64,000 nt of DNA, taken from RYN-133 sp963785425. GTDB lineage: Bacteria; Actinomycetota; Actinomycetes; Mycobacteriales; Jatrophihabitantaceae. The position numbers were made by a program, and so were the translations under genes. Of the stretch, positions 27,633 to 36,244 are shown piece after piece (position 1 is the first letter of the stretch; every line of letters begins with the position of its first letter). The stretch is taken from the NCBI GenBank assembly GCA_963785425.1, contig CAWAVG010000002.1:1-64000 (forward strand). Direction: 5' to 3'. Below the pieces are notes generated by a model. That model saw only the letters and a program-made list of their open reading frames with translations. It was not told the origin of the DNA and did no database searches.

Positions 27633-30600
27633 TCAGGCCGTGCGACCGAACGGCGCGACCAGCTGCAGCAGATCGCACTCCGGGACGGGCCGGCTGAAGA
27701 GGTAGCCCTGCGCGAGGCCGGGGCCGAGTTCGACGAGCAGATCGCGCTGGGCGACGGTCTCGACCCCTTCGGCGATCCAGGTGAGCCCGAGTTCGGATGC
27801 CAGGCTGGTCACCGCGCGCACGATCGCGTGATCGTCCGGCTCGAACTCCATGCCGGACACGAACGAACGATCGACCTTGAGGTGCGACACCGGGAACCGG
27901 CGCAGGTAGGTCAGCGACGAGTAGCCGGTGCCGAAGTCATCGAGGCCGATCACCACTCCGCTGTCGCGCAGGTTGATCAGCTGCCCGATCGTCGCCTCGT
28001 CCGATTCGAGCAACGCCGACTCGGTCAGCTCGAGCGTCAGGGCCGACTCCGGCAGCCCCGATGCATGCAGTGCGCCACGCACCGTCGCCGCGAGATCGGC
28101 CCGGGCCGCCTGCCGCGCAGCGATGTTGACCGAGACCGTGTACGGACGGCCGGTCTGCTCGCGCAGCCACGCAATGGTGCGGCAGCTCTCACGCAGCACC
28201 CACGCGCCCATCGGCACGATCAGTCCGCTCTGCTCGGCGACGGTGATGAACTTGTCCGGCCCGACGAGGCGGCCCTGTTCGTCGACGAGTCGTACCAGCG
28301 CCTCGAACCCGAGGATCGACGAATCGGCAAGATCGACGATCGGCTGGTAATGCACCACGAAGCGGTCGTCGGCGAGCGCGGTGCGCAGCGCCGCCTCGGT
28401 GCGCTGGTGCTCGAGCGCGCGGGCGTGCAGGTGGTCGTCGTAGATCTCGCGACGGTCCTTGCCGAGCCGCTTGGCCTGGTACATCGCGGCATCGGCCCGC
28501 TGCAGCAGCTCCTGAGGCACCTCGGGATCGATCACGCCGTCGGCTATTCCGATCGACGCCGTGACCGTCGCCGGTCCGTCCTGGGTCTTGATCGGGCAGC
28601 GCAACAGGTGCTCGATGCGCTCGCTGACGCGGCGGGCGATCCCGAACTCCTCGCCGGTCGTGTTGCTGCACACCACGACGAACTCGTCGCCGCCGAAGCG
28701 CGCCACGACATCGGACGGACGTACTGCCGAACGCAGCCGCGCCGCGACCTCGAGCAGCACCTCGTCGCCGACGTCGTGGCCGCGGGTGTCGTTGATCAGC
28801 TTGAAGCCGTCGAGGTCGATGAACAGGATCGCGCACGGCGTGCCGGAGGTGCCCATCTCGTAAAGGATGCGGCCCAGTTGCGCCCGGTTCGCGAGCCCGG
28901 TGAGCGCGTCCTGCTCGGCCTGGCGTCGCAGCACCTCCTCGACCGTCCGACGCGCTGTGACGTCCTCGATCTGGGCGAGCAACTGACCCGTCCCGTCCGG
29001 CGACTGCATGTAGGCGAACGACACCATGGTCGTGACGACCGCGCCGGACGCGTGCAGCAGCCGCATCTCGCAGCGGTGCCGACCGTCGGGTGCCGCCATC
29101 GCGGCAGCCCCGGCGGCGTCGGTCAGGTGAAGGTCGTCCGGATGGCAGACGTCGCGCGCGCTCATGCTGCTGAGCTCCTCGGCGCTACGTCCCAACAGCT
29201 CGCACAGCGCTGAGTTGACCGCGCCGAACGTGCCGGAATCGCCGAGCGTCACCGCCATCGCGAGCGGCGACGAGTCGAACACCGACCTGAAACGCTCTTC
29301 GCTCTCGCGCAGCCGGCGTGCGCCGGACTCGCGCTCCACGACGCGCGCCGTCTCGCTCGCGACCAGGCTCAGCACTTCGCGCTGGTTGTCGTCCGGCTCG
29401 CCGGCGCTCGCCAGGAACATCAGCGCCATGCGTACCGGATAGGGCAGTGGTACGAGCACGGTGCGCGCGTCGAGCATCCTGATGTCGCTCACCCTGCGGC
29501 GGCGCGACCTGGATGCGGTCGGGGGACAGCTCGCCGTGCACGGCATATCACACTCGGCGTCACGCTCGCCGCGCCGGTGTCCCAGCGCAGCACGGCGCCG
29601 CCCTGCCACTCGAAATGCGTGCACACCGTCGAGAGCACACGCGGGGCCAACTCGTCGAGCGTCATGGCCTCGTTCGCGGCGGTCGCGATCGAATGCAGCA
29701 GGCGCAACCGGTCGGCCGAGAGCAGCGCCGCGTCGTGCGCCTGCTCGAGTTCGGCGCGGGCGCGCTCCTCGTTCGTGATGTCGACGACCAGCGACACCCA
29801 CCAGCGCGGCGTGCCGTCGCGACCGCGCAGCAGTGAGCTCGTGACACGAACCGGCACCTCGTGCCCGTCGCGATGCCAGAACCGGCGCACCGCGCTCGTG
29901 CTCAGCGTCTCGTTGGCGAGCAGTTGCTCGGTCGCGACACGGATCCGCTCGAATTCGGCCGGTGGCGTGAACTCGCGGATGGGGCGGCCCAGCATCTCCT
30001 CGGGCCGATAGCCAAGCATCGCCGCCATCGGCCCGTTCACGGACGTGACGGCTCCGCCGATGTCGGAGAAGATCTGGCCGATCGGCGCGTGGTCGAACAC
30101 CGCCTGGAACCGGGTCTCGGTCTCGAACCGCGCCTCGTGGCTGATCTCGGCCTCGCGCCAGATCTCGGTGATGTCCATCGCCATGCTGCCGAGCGCGAAG
30201 CGGTTGCCGTCGGGGTCGAACAGCGGGAACTTGTGCGCAACGAAGCGCCGCAGCGCACCGGTGCTGTCGTGCAGCGTCAGGAACTGCGGGCCGACCTCGC
30301 CGGACAGGACCGACGTGTCGCGCGCAAGGATGGTGGCGGCGTCATCGGGCCCGTAGACCTCCGACACGGTCTTGCCGATGATCTGCTCTGCGCTCCGGCC
30401 GACGAACTTCTCGAACGACGAGTTGACCATCAGGAACCGGCCCGAATCGATGCTGCGCACCAACATGATGCCGCCGAAGTCGACCAGGCCCTCGAAGAAC
30501 GCGGCGAGCGACAGACCCGCCGGCGGGTCTGCGCCCGGCACGTCGCCGCTGCCCGTTCCTGACAGGGCGGAGCGCAGCGAGCGCAGCATGGCGGGCGGTC

Positions 30601-30685
30601 CTCCGGACGGGACGACGAACGGTACGTCCTCCGCATCGGCGGCGCGGGGCGAAACCTGAGAGGTCGCGGGTGTCCGAATGATCAC
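27633..30685 (-). CDS. PAS-PAS-GAF-PAS-GGDEF-EAL cyclic-di-GMP protein (frameshift)
   Basis: This is a cytoplasmic sensor that both makes and breaks cyclic-di-GMP, about 1,017 residues after repair. Two PAS domains lie at about 60-175 and 190-310, then a GAF at about 330-480 and a third PAS at about 490-600. The GGDEF domain has an intact active site (RFGGDEFVVV) and an RPSD inhibitory site five residues before it. The EAL domain keeps EALVR and LDDFGTGYSSL. There are no membrane segments, so the signal is intracellular. The reading frame changes within 29500-29570 inside the GAF. Net one missing base, or two extra bases, would repair it. The GTG start overlaps the oxygenase stop, suggesting co-transcription. 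Confidence 0.88.
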
Positions 30686-31551
30686 GAGTGCAGCGGTCCG
30701 TCTCGATCAGCTCGGCCGGCGTCATCGCCCAGCGCAGCGTGCGCACGACGGCGGCGCCGGCGGGACGGGCCACCGTGGCCTCGGTGAGCGGCAGGTACGG
30801 CAGACGCAGCGGCCACCGGGCCCATCCCGGCAGCGAGGCCACGGCAGCGCTCGCCAGCGCGGCGTAGGGCGCGCGCACGACGGCAGGCAGCGGCGGGCGC
30901 AGCAGCACGAAGCGGGCCGCGGCGCGCGCCTCGCGCGTGCCGCGCAGTTCGGGACGGAACCCGGCCAGCGCATCGGCCAGCTCGGCCTCGCTCTCCGGCG
31001 GATCGACCACGCCCAGGGCGCGGGCGACCCGTGCGGTGTCGGCGACATACGCGTCGCGTTCGGCAGCGTCCAGCGGACGCGACCCGTAGCGCTGGTGGGT
31101 GACGAGGAAGCTGTCGACCTCCGCGACATGCACCCAGCGCAGCAGGTGCGGGTCGTTGGCCGCGTACAGGCGGCCGTCCGGGGCCGTGCCGCGCACCCGC
31201 TGATGCACCTGCCGCACGCGCTCGACGGCGGCGAGCGCGTCGGCCTCGACCCCGAAGGTCGTGACGGCGAGGAAGTAGCTGGTGCGCTGCAGCCGTCCCC
31301 ACGGGATCGCCGCGGTAGCCGGAGTGCGCAGCGACGCCGGCCATCGCGAGCGGGTGCAGCGACTGCAGCAGCAGCGCCCGCAGGCCGCCGACGAACATCG
31401 CCGAGTCGCCGTGCACCACGCGGATCGGACGGTCCTCGGCGAACCAGCGCTCGCCCTCGGCGTCGCGGATGCGGTCGCGGCGCGCCGGACCCTCGCTGCC
31501 TGCCACACGCTGGAAAACGAGCTCGCCGAGCCGGGTACGGATGTCGATCAC
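30682..31551 (-). CDS. MpaB/DUF2236-family oxygenase (frameshift)
   Basis: This member of the latex-clearing-protein/MpaB-like family (DUF2236), heme-associated oxygenases, is about 289 residues. Landmarks are GDSAMFVGGLRALLLQSLHPL, split as GDSAMFVGG and LLLQSLHPLAMAGV; FGVEADALAAVERVRQVH; and the conserved histidine region HLLRWVHVAEVDSFLV. The GTG at 31551 sits behind AGGAGG. The frame breaks at 31303-31305, where one C too many in a CCC run separates GYRGDP from WGRLQRTSYFLAV. After that repair the C terminus runs past the next gene start, so the original stop is probably the TGA at 30682 and a second indel near 30690-30720 is possible. It precedes the GGDEF-EAL gene with a GTGA overlap. 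Confidence 0.72.
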   Translation of the reverse strand: MIDIRTRLGELVFQRVAGSEGPARRDRIRDAEGERWFAEDRPIRVVHGDSAMFVGGLRALLLQSLHPLAMAGVAAHSGYRGDPVGTAAAHQLLPRRHDLRGRGRRARRRRARAAGASAGARHGPGRPPVRGQRPAPAALGACRGGRQLPRHPPALRVASAGRCRTRRVCRRHRTGRPRPGRGRSAGERGRAGRCAGRVPSRTARHARGARRGPLRAAAPAAACRRARALRRAGERCRGLAAGMGPVAAASAVPAAHRGHGGPSRRRRRRAHAALGDDAGRADRDGPLHS

Positions 31552-31587
31552 CACACCTCCTGTGTACCCCACGAGGTACTCTCGGTA

Positions 31588-31610
31588 TTGTCTACAGATG
31601 AAATAGACAA
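31588..31610. promoter_or_regulatory. Inverted repeat upstream of the flavin reductase pair
   Basis: TTGTCTA and TAGACAA form a perfect 7-bp inverted repeat separated by nine bases, ending ten bases before the TTG start at 31621. It lies in the 69-base gap between divergent operons and is a candidate operator for both. No regulator gene is adjacent. Confidence 0.5.
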
Positions 31611-31620
31611 AGGAGGCACG

Positions 31621-32119
31621 TTGACGGTCACGATCGTGGTCGGGAACCCGAAGCCGCAGTCCCGCACCTTTCACGCCGCCGAACTGGTCGCCGAGCGGCT
31701 CACCGGCGAGGCCGCCGGACGAGCGCATCGATCTCGTCGAGCTCGGCGCGGGGCTGCTCGACCGTTCCGATCCGCGGGCTGCCGCCGCCAAGACGACGGT
31801 GGTGGGCTCGGACCTCGTCGTGGTCGCCACGCCGACCTACAAGGGCACCTATACCGGCCTGCTCAAACTGTTCCTCGACAGGTTCGGCGCCGGCGAGCTG
31901 GCCGGCGTCACCGCGGTGCCTGTGATGCTCGGGGGCGACCTGCGTCATTCGCTCGCCGTAGAGACGAGCCTCAAGCCGGTGCTCGTCGAGATCGGCGCGA
32001 CCTGCCCGACCCAGGGGCTGTTCCTCGTCGACACGGCCTCCGACGACCCGGCTGCACTCGAGGCCTGGGCGCCGCTGGCCGAGCGGCAGGTCAGGGCCAC
32101 GGTGGGACGGCTGCGGTGA
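31621..32119 (+). CDS. NADPH-dependent FMN reductase (one frameshift)
   Basis: This flavodoxin-like reductase (SsuE/MsuE type) supplies reduced FMN. The start VTIVVGNPKPQSRT is the flavin-phosphate loop, and VVVATPTYKGTYTGLLKLF is the conserved core. The TTG at 31621 is chosen because a perfect AAGGAGG lies four bases before it and no other start fits. The frame changes near 31711-31719, where one extra base separates ERLTGEAA from DERIDLVELGAG. Repaired length is about 165 residues. Its stop overlaps the next start (GTGA). Such reductases usually serve a two-component monooxygenase, but none is adjacent. Confidence 0.82.
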
Positions 32120-32606
32120 CGCGCTCCGTCGCGCTGGACGACACCGCTGCGCTACGACGGGTGTTCGGTGCTTTCCCCACGGGAGTCACCGCCCTGGCCG
32201 CCGAGGTGGACGGGACGCCGACGGGTATCGCGCGAGCTCGTTCACCTCGGTCTCGCTCGACCCGCCGATGGTGTCGGTGTGCGTCGCGCACTCGTCCACG
32301 ACGTGGCCCGCGCTGCGCACCGCGTCGCGACTCGGTGTGAGCGTGCTGGGCTCGCACCAGGCGCACGCCGCGCGCCGGTTGTCGGGCCCGAACGAGCAGC
32401 GCTTCGACAGCCTCGACTGGCGCCGTACGGACGACGGCGCGGTGGTGCTGGCGGGTGTGAGCGCGTGGCTCGAGACGAGCGTGGCGAAGGAGGTGCCGGC
32501 CGGCGATCACGACATCGTCGTGCTGCAGGTGCACGATCTCGCGGTCGACCCGCAGGTCGCACCGCTGGTGTTCCACGCGAGCCGCTTCCGCGAGCTCGTC
32601 CCGTGA
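32116..32606 (+). CDS. Flavin reductase family protein (one frameshift)
   Basis: This is a flavin reductase of the HpaC/ActVB-like split-barrel type, about 163 residues when repaired. It has RRVFGAFPTGVTALAAEVDG at the start, LDPPMVSVCVAHSSTTWPAL in the flavin site and SVLGSHQAHAARRLSG. The frame changes near 32229-32234, where one missing G (GCGGCG read as GCGCG) converts GIAASSFTSVSLDPP into nonsense. The GTG at 32116 overlaps the FMN reductase stop. Two flavin reductases of different folds in one operon is noteworthy. It ends at a convergent hairpin terminator. Confidence 0.8.
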
Positions 32607-32610
32607 CACG

Positions 32611-32654
32611 CTTTTGGCGGCACGGCCCGATATATCGGGTCCAGCCGCCAAAAG
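32611..32654. terminator. Nested bidirectional terminator
   Basis: CTTTTGGCGGC (32611-32621) pairs with GCCGCCAAAAG (32644-32654). Inside the loop is a perfect palindrome, CCCGATATATCGGG (32626-32639). The outer stem has A/T runs on both sides, as expected for termination of both convergent operons. Confidence 0.8.
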
Positions 32655-32657
32655 TGT

Positions 32658-32991
32658 TCAGTCGTCGTCGCTGGCGTCGTCCTCGATCTGCCAGGCGTCG
32701 CCGAGGCCGGTCATCTGCAGGATGCGCACGACACGAGCGGACGGTGCGCGCAGCGCGAACCCGCGTCTGCGCGTCCTCGGCGTCGTGGCTGAGCTCGACG
32801 AGCGCGCCGATACCGGTCGAGTCGAGGAAGCTGACGTCGGCCAGATCGAGGACGAGCGCGGGTGCATCGGTCTCGAGTGCCGCGCGGCCGGCCGTCAGCA
32901 GGGCCACCCGGCTCTGCACGTCGATCGCGCCGGACACCCGAATGACACAGCGGCCGGTGTCATCGGTGCCGGTCTCGATGCCGATGTTCAT
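32658..32991 (-). CDS. STAS-domain anti-sigma-factor antagonist-like protein (one frameshift)
   Basis: This STAS domain protein of about 111 residues has VIRVSGAIDVQSRVALL and the phosphorylation-site region VSFLDSTGIGALVEL, with the Ser that SpoIIAA-like proteins use in partner switching. The frame changes near 32762-32772: HDAEDAQ should run into RGFALRAPSARVVRILQMTG after removal of one base. It ends in the acidic tail EDDASDDD and is nine bases downstream of the membrane protein gene. Such proteins regulate sigma factors with an anti-sigma kinase. A PP2C phosphatase is encoded at 62-64 kb, but no kinase is visible. Confidence 0.75.
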
Positions 32992-33000
32992 GTCGGCACC

Positions 33001-33908
33001 CTAGCGAGGCGGCTCCGAGGCACTCGGGTCGGCGTTCTCGGTCGTGGGCGGCGGTCCCTGCGTCTCGGTGGTGCTCGTCGTCGTCCCGCGCACACTCGGG
33101 TCGTGCCGGCCGTACGTGGGTGCACCGTACGTGGGCGCGCTGTACTCCGAAGCCTGCTCGCCCTCGCGGTAGCCGAGCGCCGAGTGGTACGCGGTGTCGT
33201 CGGTGCGTCCGGTCGCCTGCTCGTCGGACGGCTGCTGCCCGGACGCGTGCTGGTCGAAGACCTGGGTGTCCTGCCGGATTCGTTCCGAGCGGGCTCGGCA
33301 CGTTCGCGCGGTCGTACGCGTCGTTCTCGACGGTCGCGCTCGTACCGCTCACGGTCGAAGCGCTCCTGCTCGAGGCGGTCGTTCTCGTCCTCCTCGAGCC
33401 GGCGCCGCTCGGCCTCGCGCCGCTCGGCGATGCGCAGGTCGCGCACGGTCACGACCGAGAGCCGGCCGAACGCGGTCGCGGCGAGGTACAGGATGACCGC
33501 GCCGAGGCCGTAGAAGAAGCTCAGCGTCTCCGCGACCCGCTGCCCGGAACTCGAGCCGATGGGCTGGCCGAGCGAGCCCAGCGTCACCTCGGACGAGATC
33601 GCCGGGCCGATGATGAACCACGTGCCGGCCAGGATGGCGAGCCACGCTCCGAGCACGGTGACCGCGCGGCTGCGGGCGAACAGCAGCAGCAGGCCGCCGA
33701 CGAACGCCGTAGCTCCGGGCAGCACCTCGTACCAGCCGCGGGCCGCCGTCCAGTGCCAGGACTTGTCGGGCGTGAACGCGAAGGTCAGCGCCGGCCCGAT
33801 GAACGGCGCCAGCGCGCCCCACGCGCCGAGCAGCACGAGAAGGACGCCGCTCGCCGCGCCGCGCGTTCGGGACAGGACGCGGGTACTGGGGGGGTTCTGT
33901 TCATCCAT
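33001..33908 (-). CDS. Membrane protein with long charged tail (frameshift)
   Basis: Four membrane segments occupy about residues 18-165 (for example GVLLVLLGAWGALAPFIGPA and VLGAWLAILAGTWFIIGPA). A strongly charged helix rich in Glu and Arg follows (EAERRRLEEDENDRLEQERF). The tail is low-complexity, with the repeat APTYGAPTYG, ending ASEPPR. The frame changes between about 33270 and 33330. The true tail, read as QDTQVFDQHASGQQ onward, stops at TAG 33001-33003. Net one missing base, or two extra, would repair it. Total is about 303 residues. I do not know a function. It lies between the thioesterase and STAS genes in a leftward group. Confidence 0.6.
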
Positions 33909-33944
33909 GCGTTTTCTATGCCCCTTTTGTTTCGTTCCCAACCG

Positions 33945-34746
33945 TCACCCAAGGCGGATCGCGGCCAGCTGAGTGCCCTGGGCGACCAGGCGCCCGCGCC
34001 CGTCCCACACGGAACACACCTCGTCGACCTTCTGGGCGTCGATCAGCTGCGCCTTGTGCAGCACGCGCACCGGACCGGGTGCCGGGAGCGCCCGGACGTA
34101 GACGCTCAGCTGCAGGGTCGGCACCCAGCCGCTCGCGGCCACCTCGAACGTGGCGGGCGGGAAGGCGTCGACGGCGTAGAGCAGCGAGATCGGGTCGAAC
34201 GCCTCGTCGCCGGGCAGGACCAGCCAACCCTTCAGCTCGCCGCGCCCGCTGGGCTCGCCGCGGGCGAACCCGGTGTCGGCGGGGTCGATGCGCAGGTCGA
34301 CCTGGTCCATGATCGGCACCGGCAGACCCGTCGGCGAGGTGCCCGGCACGCGCAGGCAGCGTCTCACGCTCGGCGACGTCGGCCAGTCGCAGTCCGCTCC
34401 AGTACGGCTCGGCCTCGGTTGTCAGTTCGCTGGTGGTGACGAGCGCGTCGATGCAGGCCGCGCCGCCCTGCAGCATGCGCACGCGCAGCTGGCTGGCCGA
34501 CCTGCCGGCGCGCAGCACCTCGGCCTCGACCTGCACCCGGCCGGGCTCGGGTGGGCGCAGGTAGGTGGCGCTCGCCGCGATCACGTGCGGATGGGGGCCG
34601 GTGGCCACGGCCGCCCGTCCGAGGATCGCGAGCAGGTAGCCGCCGTTCGGCTTGGCAGCGATCGTCCAGTCCTCGTGGACGTCGGCGTCGAAGCGGCCGG
34701 CGCCGGACGGGGCGAGCGCGGTGACGGCGGAGAACGTCGAACCCAT
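33945..34746 (-). CDS. Thioesterase family (hotdog) protein (one frameshift)
   Basis: This double-hotdog acyl-CoA thioesterase-like protein of about 266 residues has HEDWTIAAKPNGGYLLAILG, matching the TesB/PaaI-like actinobacterial family, and a second repeat around KGWLVLPGDEAFDPISLLYA. The frame changes near 34357-34363: DVAERE continues as CLRVPGTSPTGLPVPIMDQ after removing one base. It starts 21 bases after the methyltransferase stop and is probably co-transcribed with it. Substrate is unknown. Confidence 0.75.
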
Positions 34747-34767
34747 GGCCCCATCCTGTCGGACGGC

Positions 34768-35538
34768 TCAGGGCACGGCGACCGTGCCTGTGGCGCACCA
34801 TGCTCGTGCGTCGAGGGTGAACGAACCGTCCGGCAACGACTCGCGGCACAACTCGCGGACCTGGGCACGTTCGCCGGCATCGAGCGTCTGCAGGAACTCA
34901 CCCGCCGGCCCGACCGAGAACGTCAACGGGTCCCAAAAATCGTCGAAGTCGGTGTAGGTCGCCTCGACCAGCAGGGCGGTGTCGATGACGTCGACGAGCC
35001 CGGCACGTTCGAGCCGGGTCGCGATGTCACCGCGCGCGGTGCCCGGCCGCATTTCCTCGCCCTGCGCAGTCGGCCTGAGCCGGCGCACGGCGTCCCAGAA
35101 GATGCGGAGCATCGTCATGCCCCCGCCGACGAGGTCCCACATGCACACCACGATGCGTCCGCCCGGCTTGGTGACGCGCGCCATCTCCGCCACCCCTCGG
35201 TCGGCGTCGGCGAAGAACGCGATCGCCAGGGACGACAGCGTCGCGTCGAAGGACGCGTTTGCCCAGGGAAGGTCCTCGGCGCCGCCCTGGCGTACGTCCG
35301 CTCCCGGGCAACGTTCGCGGCACGCCGCCACGAAGCGTTCGACGGGATCGATGGCGGCGACGTTCTCGGCCCCGACACGTGCGCTCAGCTCGACCGTGAG
35401 TCCGCCCGGCCCGGCGCCGACGTCGAGCGCGCGGGTGTCACCGGACAGGCCCGCGGCATCGCACATCTTCGTCGCGAGGCTCGGGGTGTACCGACCCATG
35501 AAGCGGTCGTAACGCTCGGCAGGAACGTCGAAGGCCAC
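34768..35538 (-). CDS. Class I SAM-dependent methyltransferase
   Basis: This intact 256-residue methyltransferase (Methyltransf_11/UbiE-like) has the SAM glycine motif ALDVGAGPGGLTVELSARVG at about residues 38-57, acidic motif II near EDLPWANASFDATLSSLAIA, and the beta-4 segment RVTKPGGRIVVCMWDLVGGG. It starts MAFDVPAERYDRFMGRYT, a common pattern of small-molecule methyltransferases. The substrate cannot be assigned. Confidence 0.82.
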   Translation of the reverse strand: MAFDVPAERYDRFMGRYTPSLATKMCDAAGLSGDTRALDVGAGPGGLTVELSARVGAENVAAIDPVERFVAACRERCPGADVRQGGAEDLPWANASFDATLSSLAIAFFADADRGVAEMARVTKPGGRIVVCMWDLVGGGMTMLRIFWDAVRRLRPTAQGEEMRPGTARGDIATRLERAGLVDVIDTALLVEATYTDFDDFWDPLTFSVGPAGEFLQTLDAGERAQVRELCRESLPDGSFTLDARAWCATGTVAVP

Positions 35539-35620
35539 GAGATCAGCGACCCATGATCGCGCAGCGGCGTCAAGGGCTCGGCACCGGATCGACGCCTCAT
35601 TGCGTGGTCGACGCCCGTGG

Positions 35621-36181
35621 TCAGTGCTGTACGCGATAGCGCAGGAACACGACGCCGCCGTCGAACCTGCGCTCGTCCATCAGCTCGAGGCCGAACCGCA
35701 CTCCTTCGGGCAGGAAGTGGGTGCCACCGCCGACCACGACCGGCGACAGGAACTGCTGCACCTCGTCGACCAGTCCGGCGCGCAGGGCATGCGCCGCAAG
35801 GTTGGGGCCACCGACGGTGATGTCGTGATCGGAGTCGTCCTTCAGCTTCTGCACGGCGCCGGCCTCGAAGGTGTGCTCGAGGGTCGTCTGTGGCGTCTGG
35901 ACAGAGTCGAGCGTCGTCGAGTAGACGATCTTGCCGGCCGCCTGCCAGATACGTGCGTAGTCGTGCGCGGCGTCTGCCTCGGCAGGCTCGTCCTGCACGC
36001 CCTGCCAGTACTTCATCACCTCGTACATCCGGCGCCCGTACAGATAGGTGCCGATGGGTCGTTCGAGGTCGTTGACGAACGCGTGCACCTGCTCGTCGGG
36101 CGCGGCCCAGTCGAAGCTGCCGTCCGCGTCGACGGTGTAGCCGTCGAGGGACGTGATTGCCGAGTAGATGAGCCGGGCCAT
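35621..36181 (-). CDS. Dihydrofolate reductase family (RibD C-terminal-like) protein
   Basis: This 186-residue protein has the RibD C-terminal/DHFR-like fold. The family markers are AITSLDGYTVDADGSFDWAA at the start, GRRMYEVMKYW, and the nucleotide-binding region HDITVGGPNLAAHALRAGLV near the C terminus. Proteins like this are usually annotated as dihydrofolate reductase family without a proven activity. It starts at an ATG 63 bases from the divergent oligopeptidase gene. Confidence 0.85.
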   Translation of the reverse strand: MARLIYSAITSLDGYTVDADGSFDWAAPDEQVHAFVNDLERPIGTYLYGRRMYEVMKYWQGVQDEPAEADAAHDYARIWQAAGKIVYSTTLDSVQTPQTTLEHTFEAGAVQKLKDDSDHDITVGGPNLAAHALRAGLVDEVQQFLSPVVVGGGTHFLPEGVRFGLELMDERRFDGGVVFLRYRVQH

Positions 36182-36244
36182 GCGTCAAGGCATATCAGAA
36201 CCAACCGGGCTAACGCGGTACACACTTCTGGGTAGGGTCGGTGG

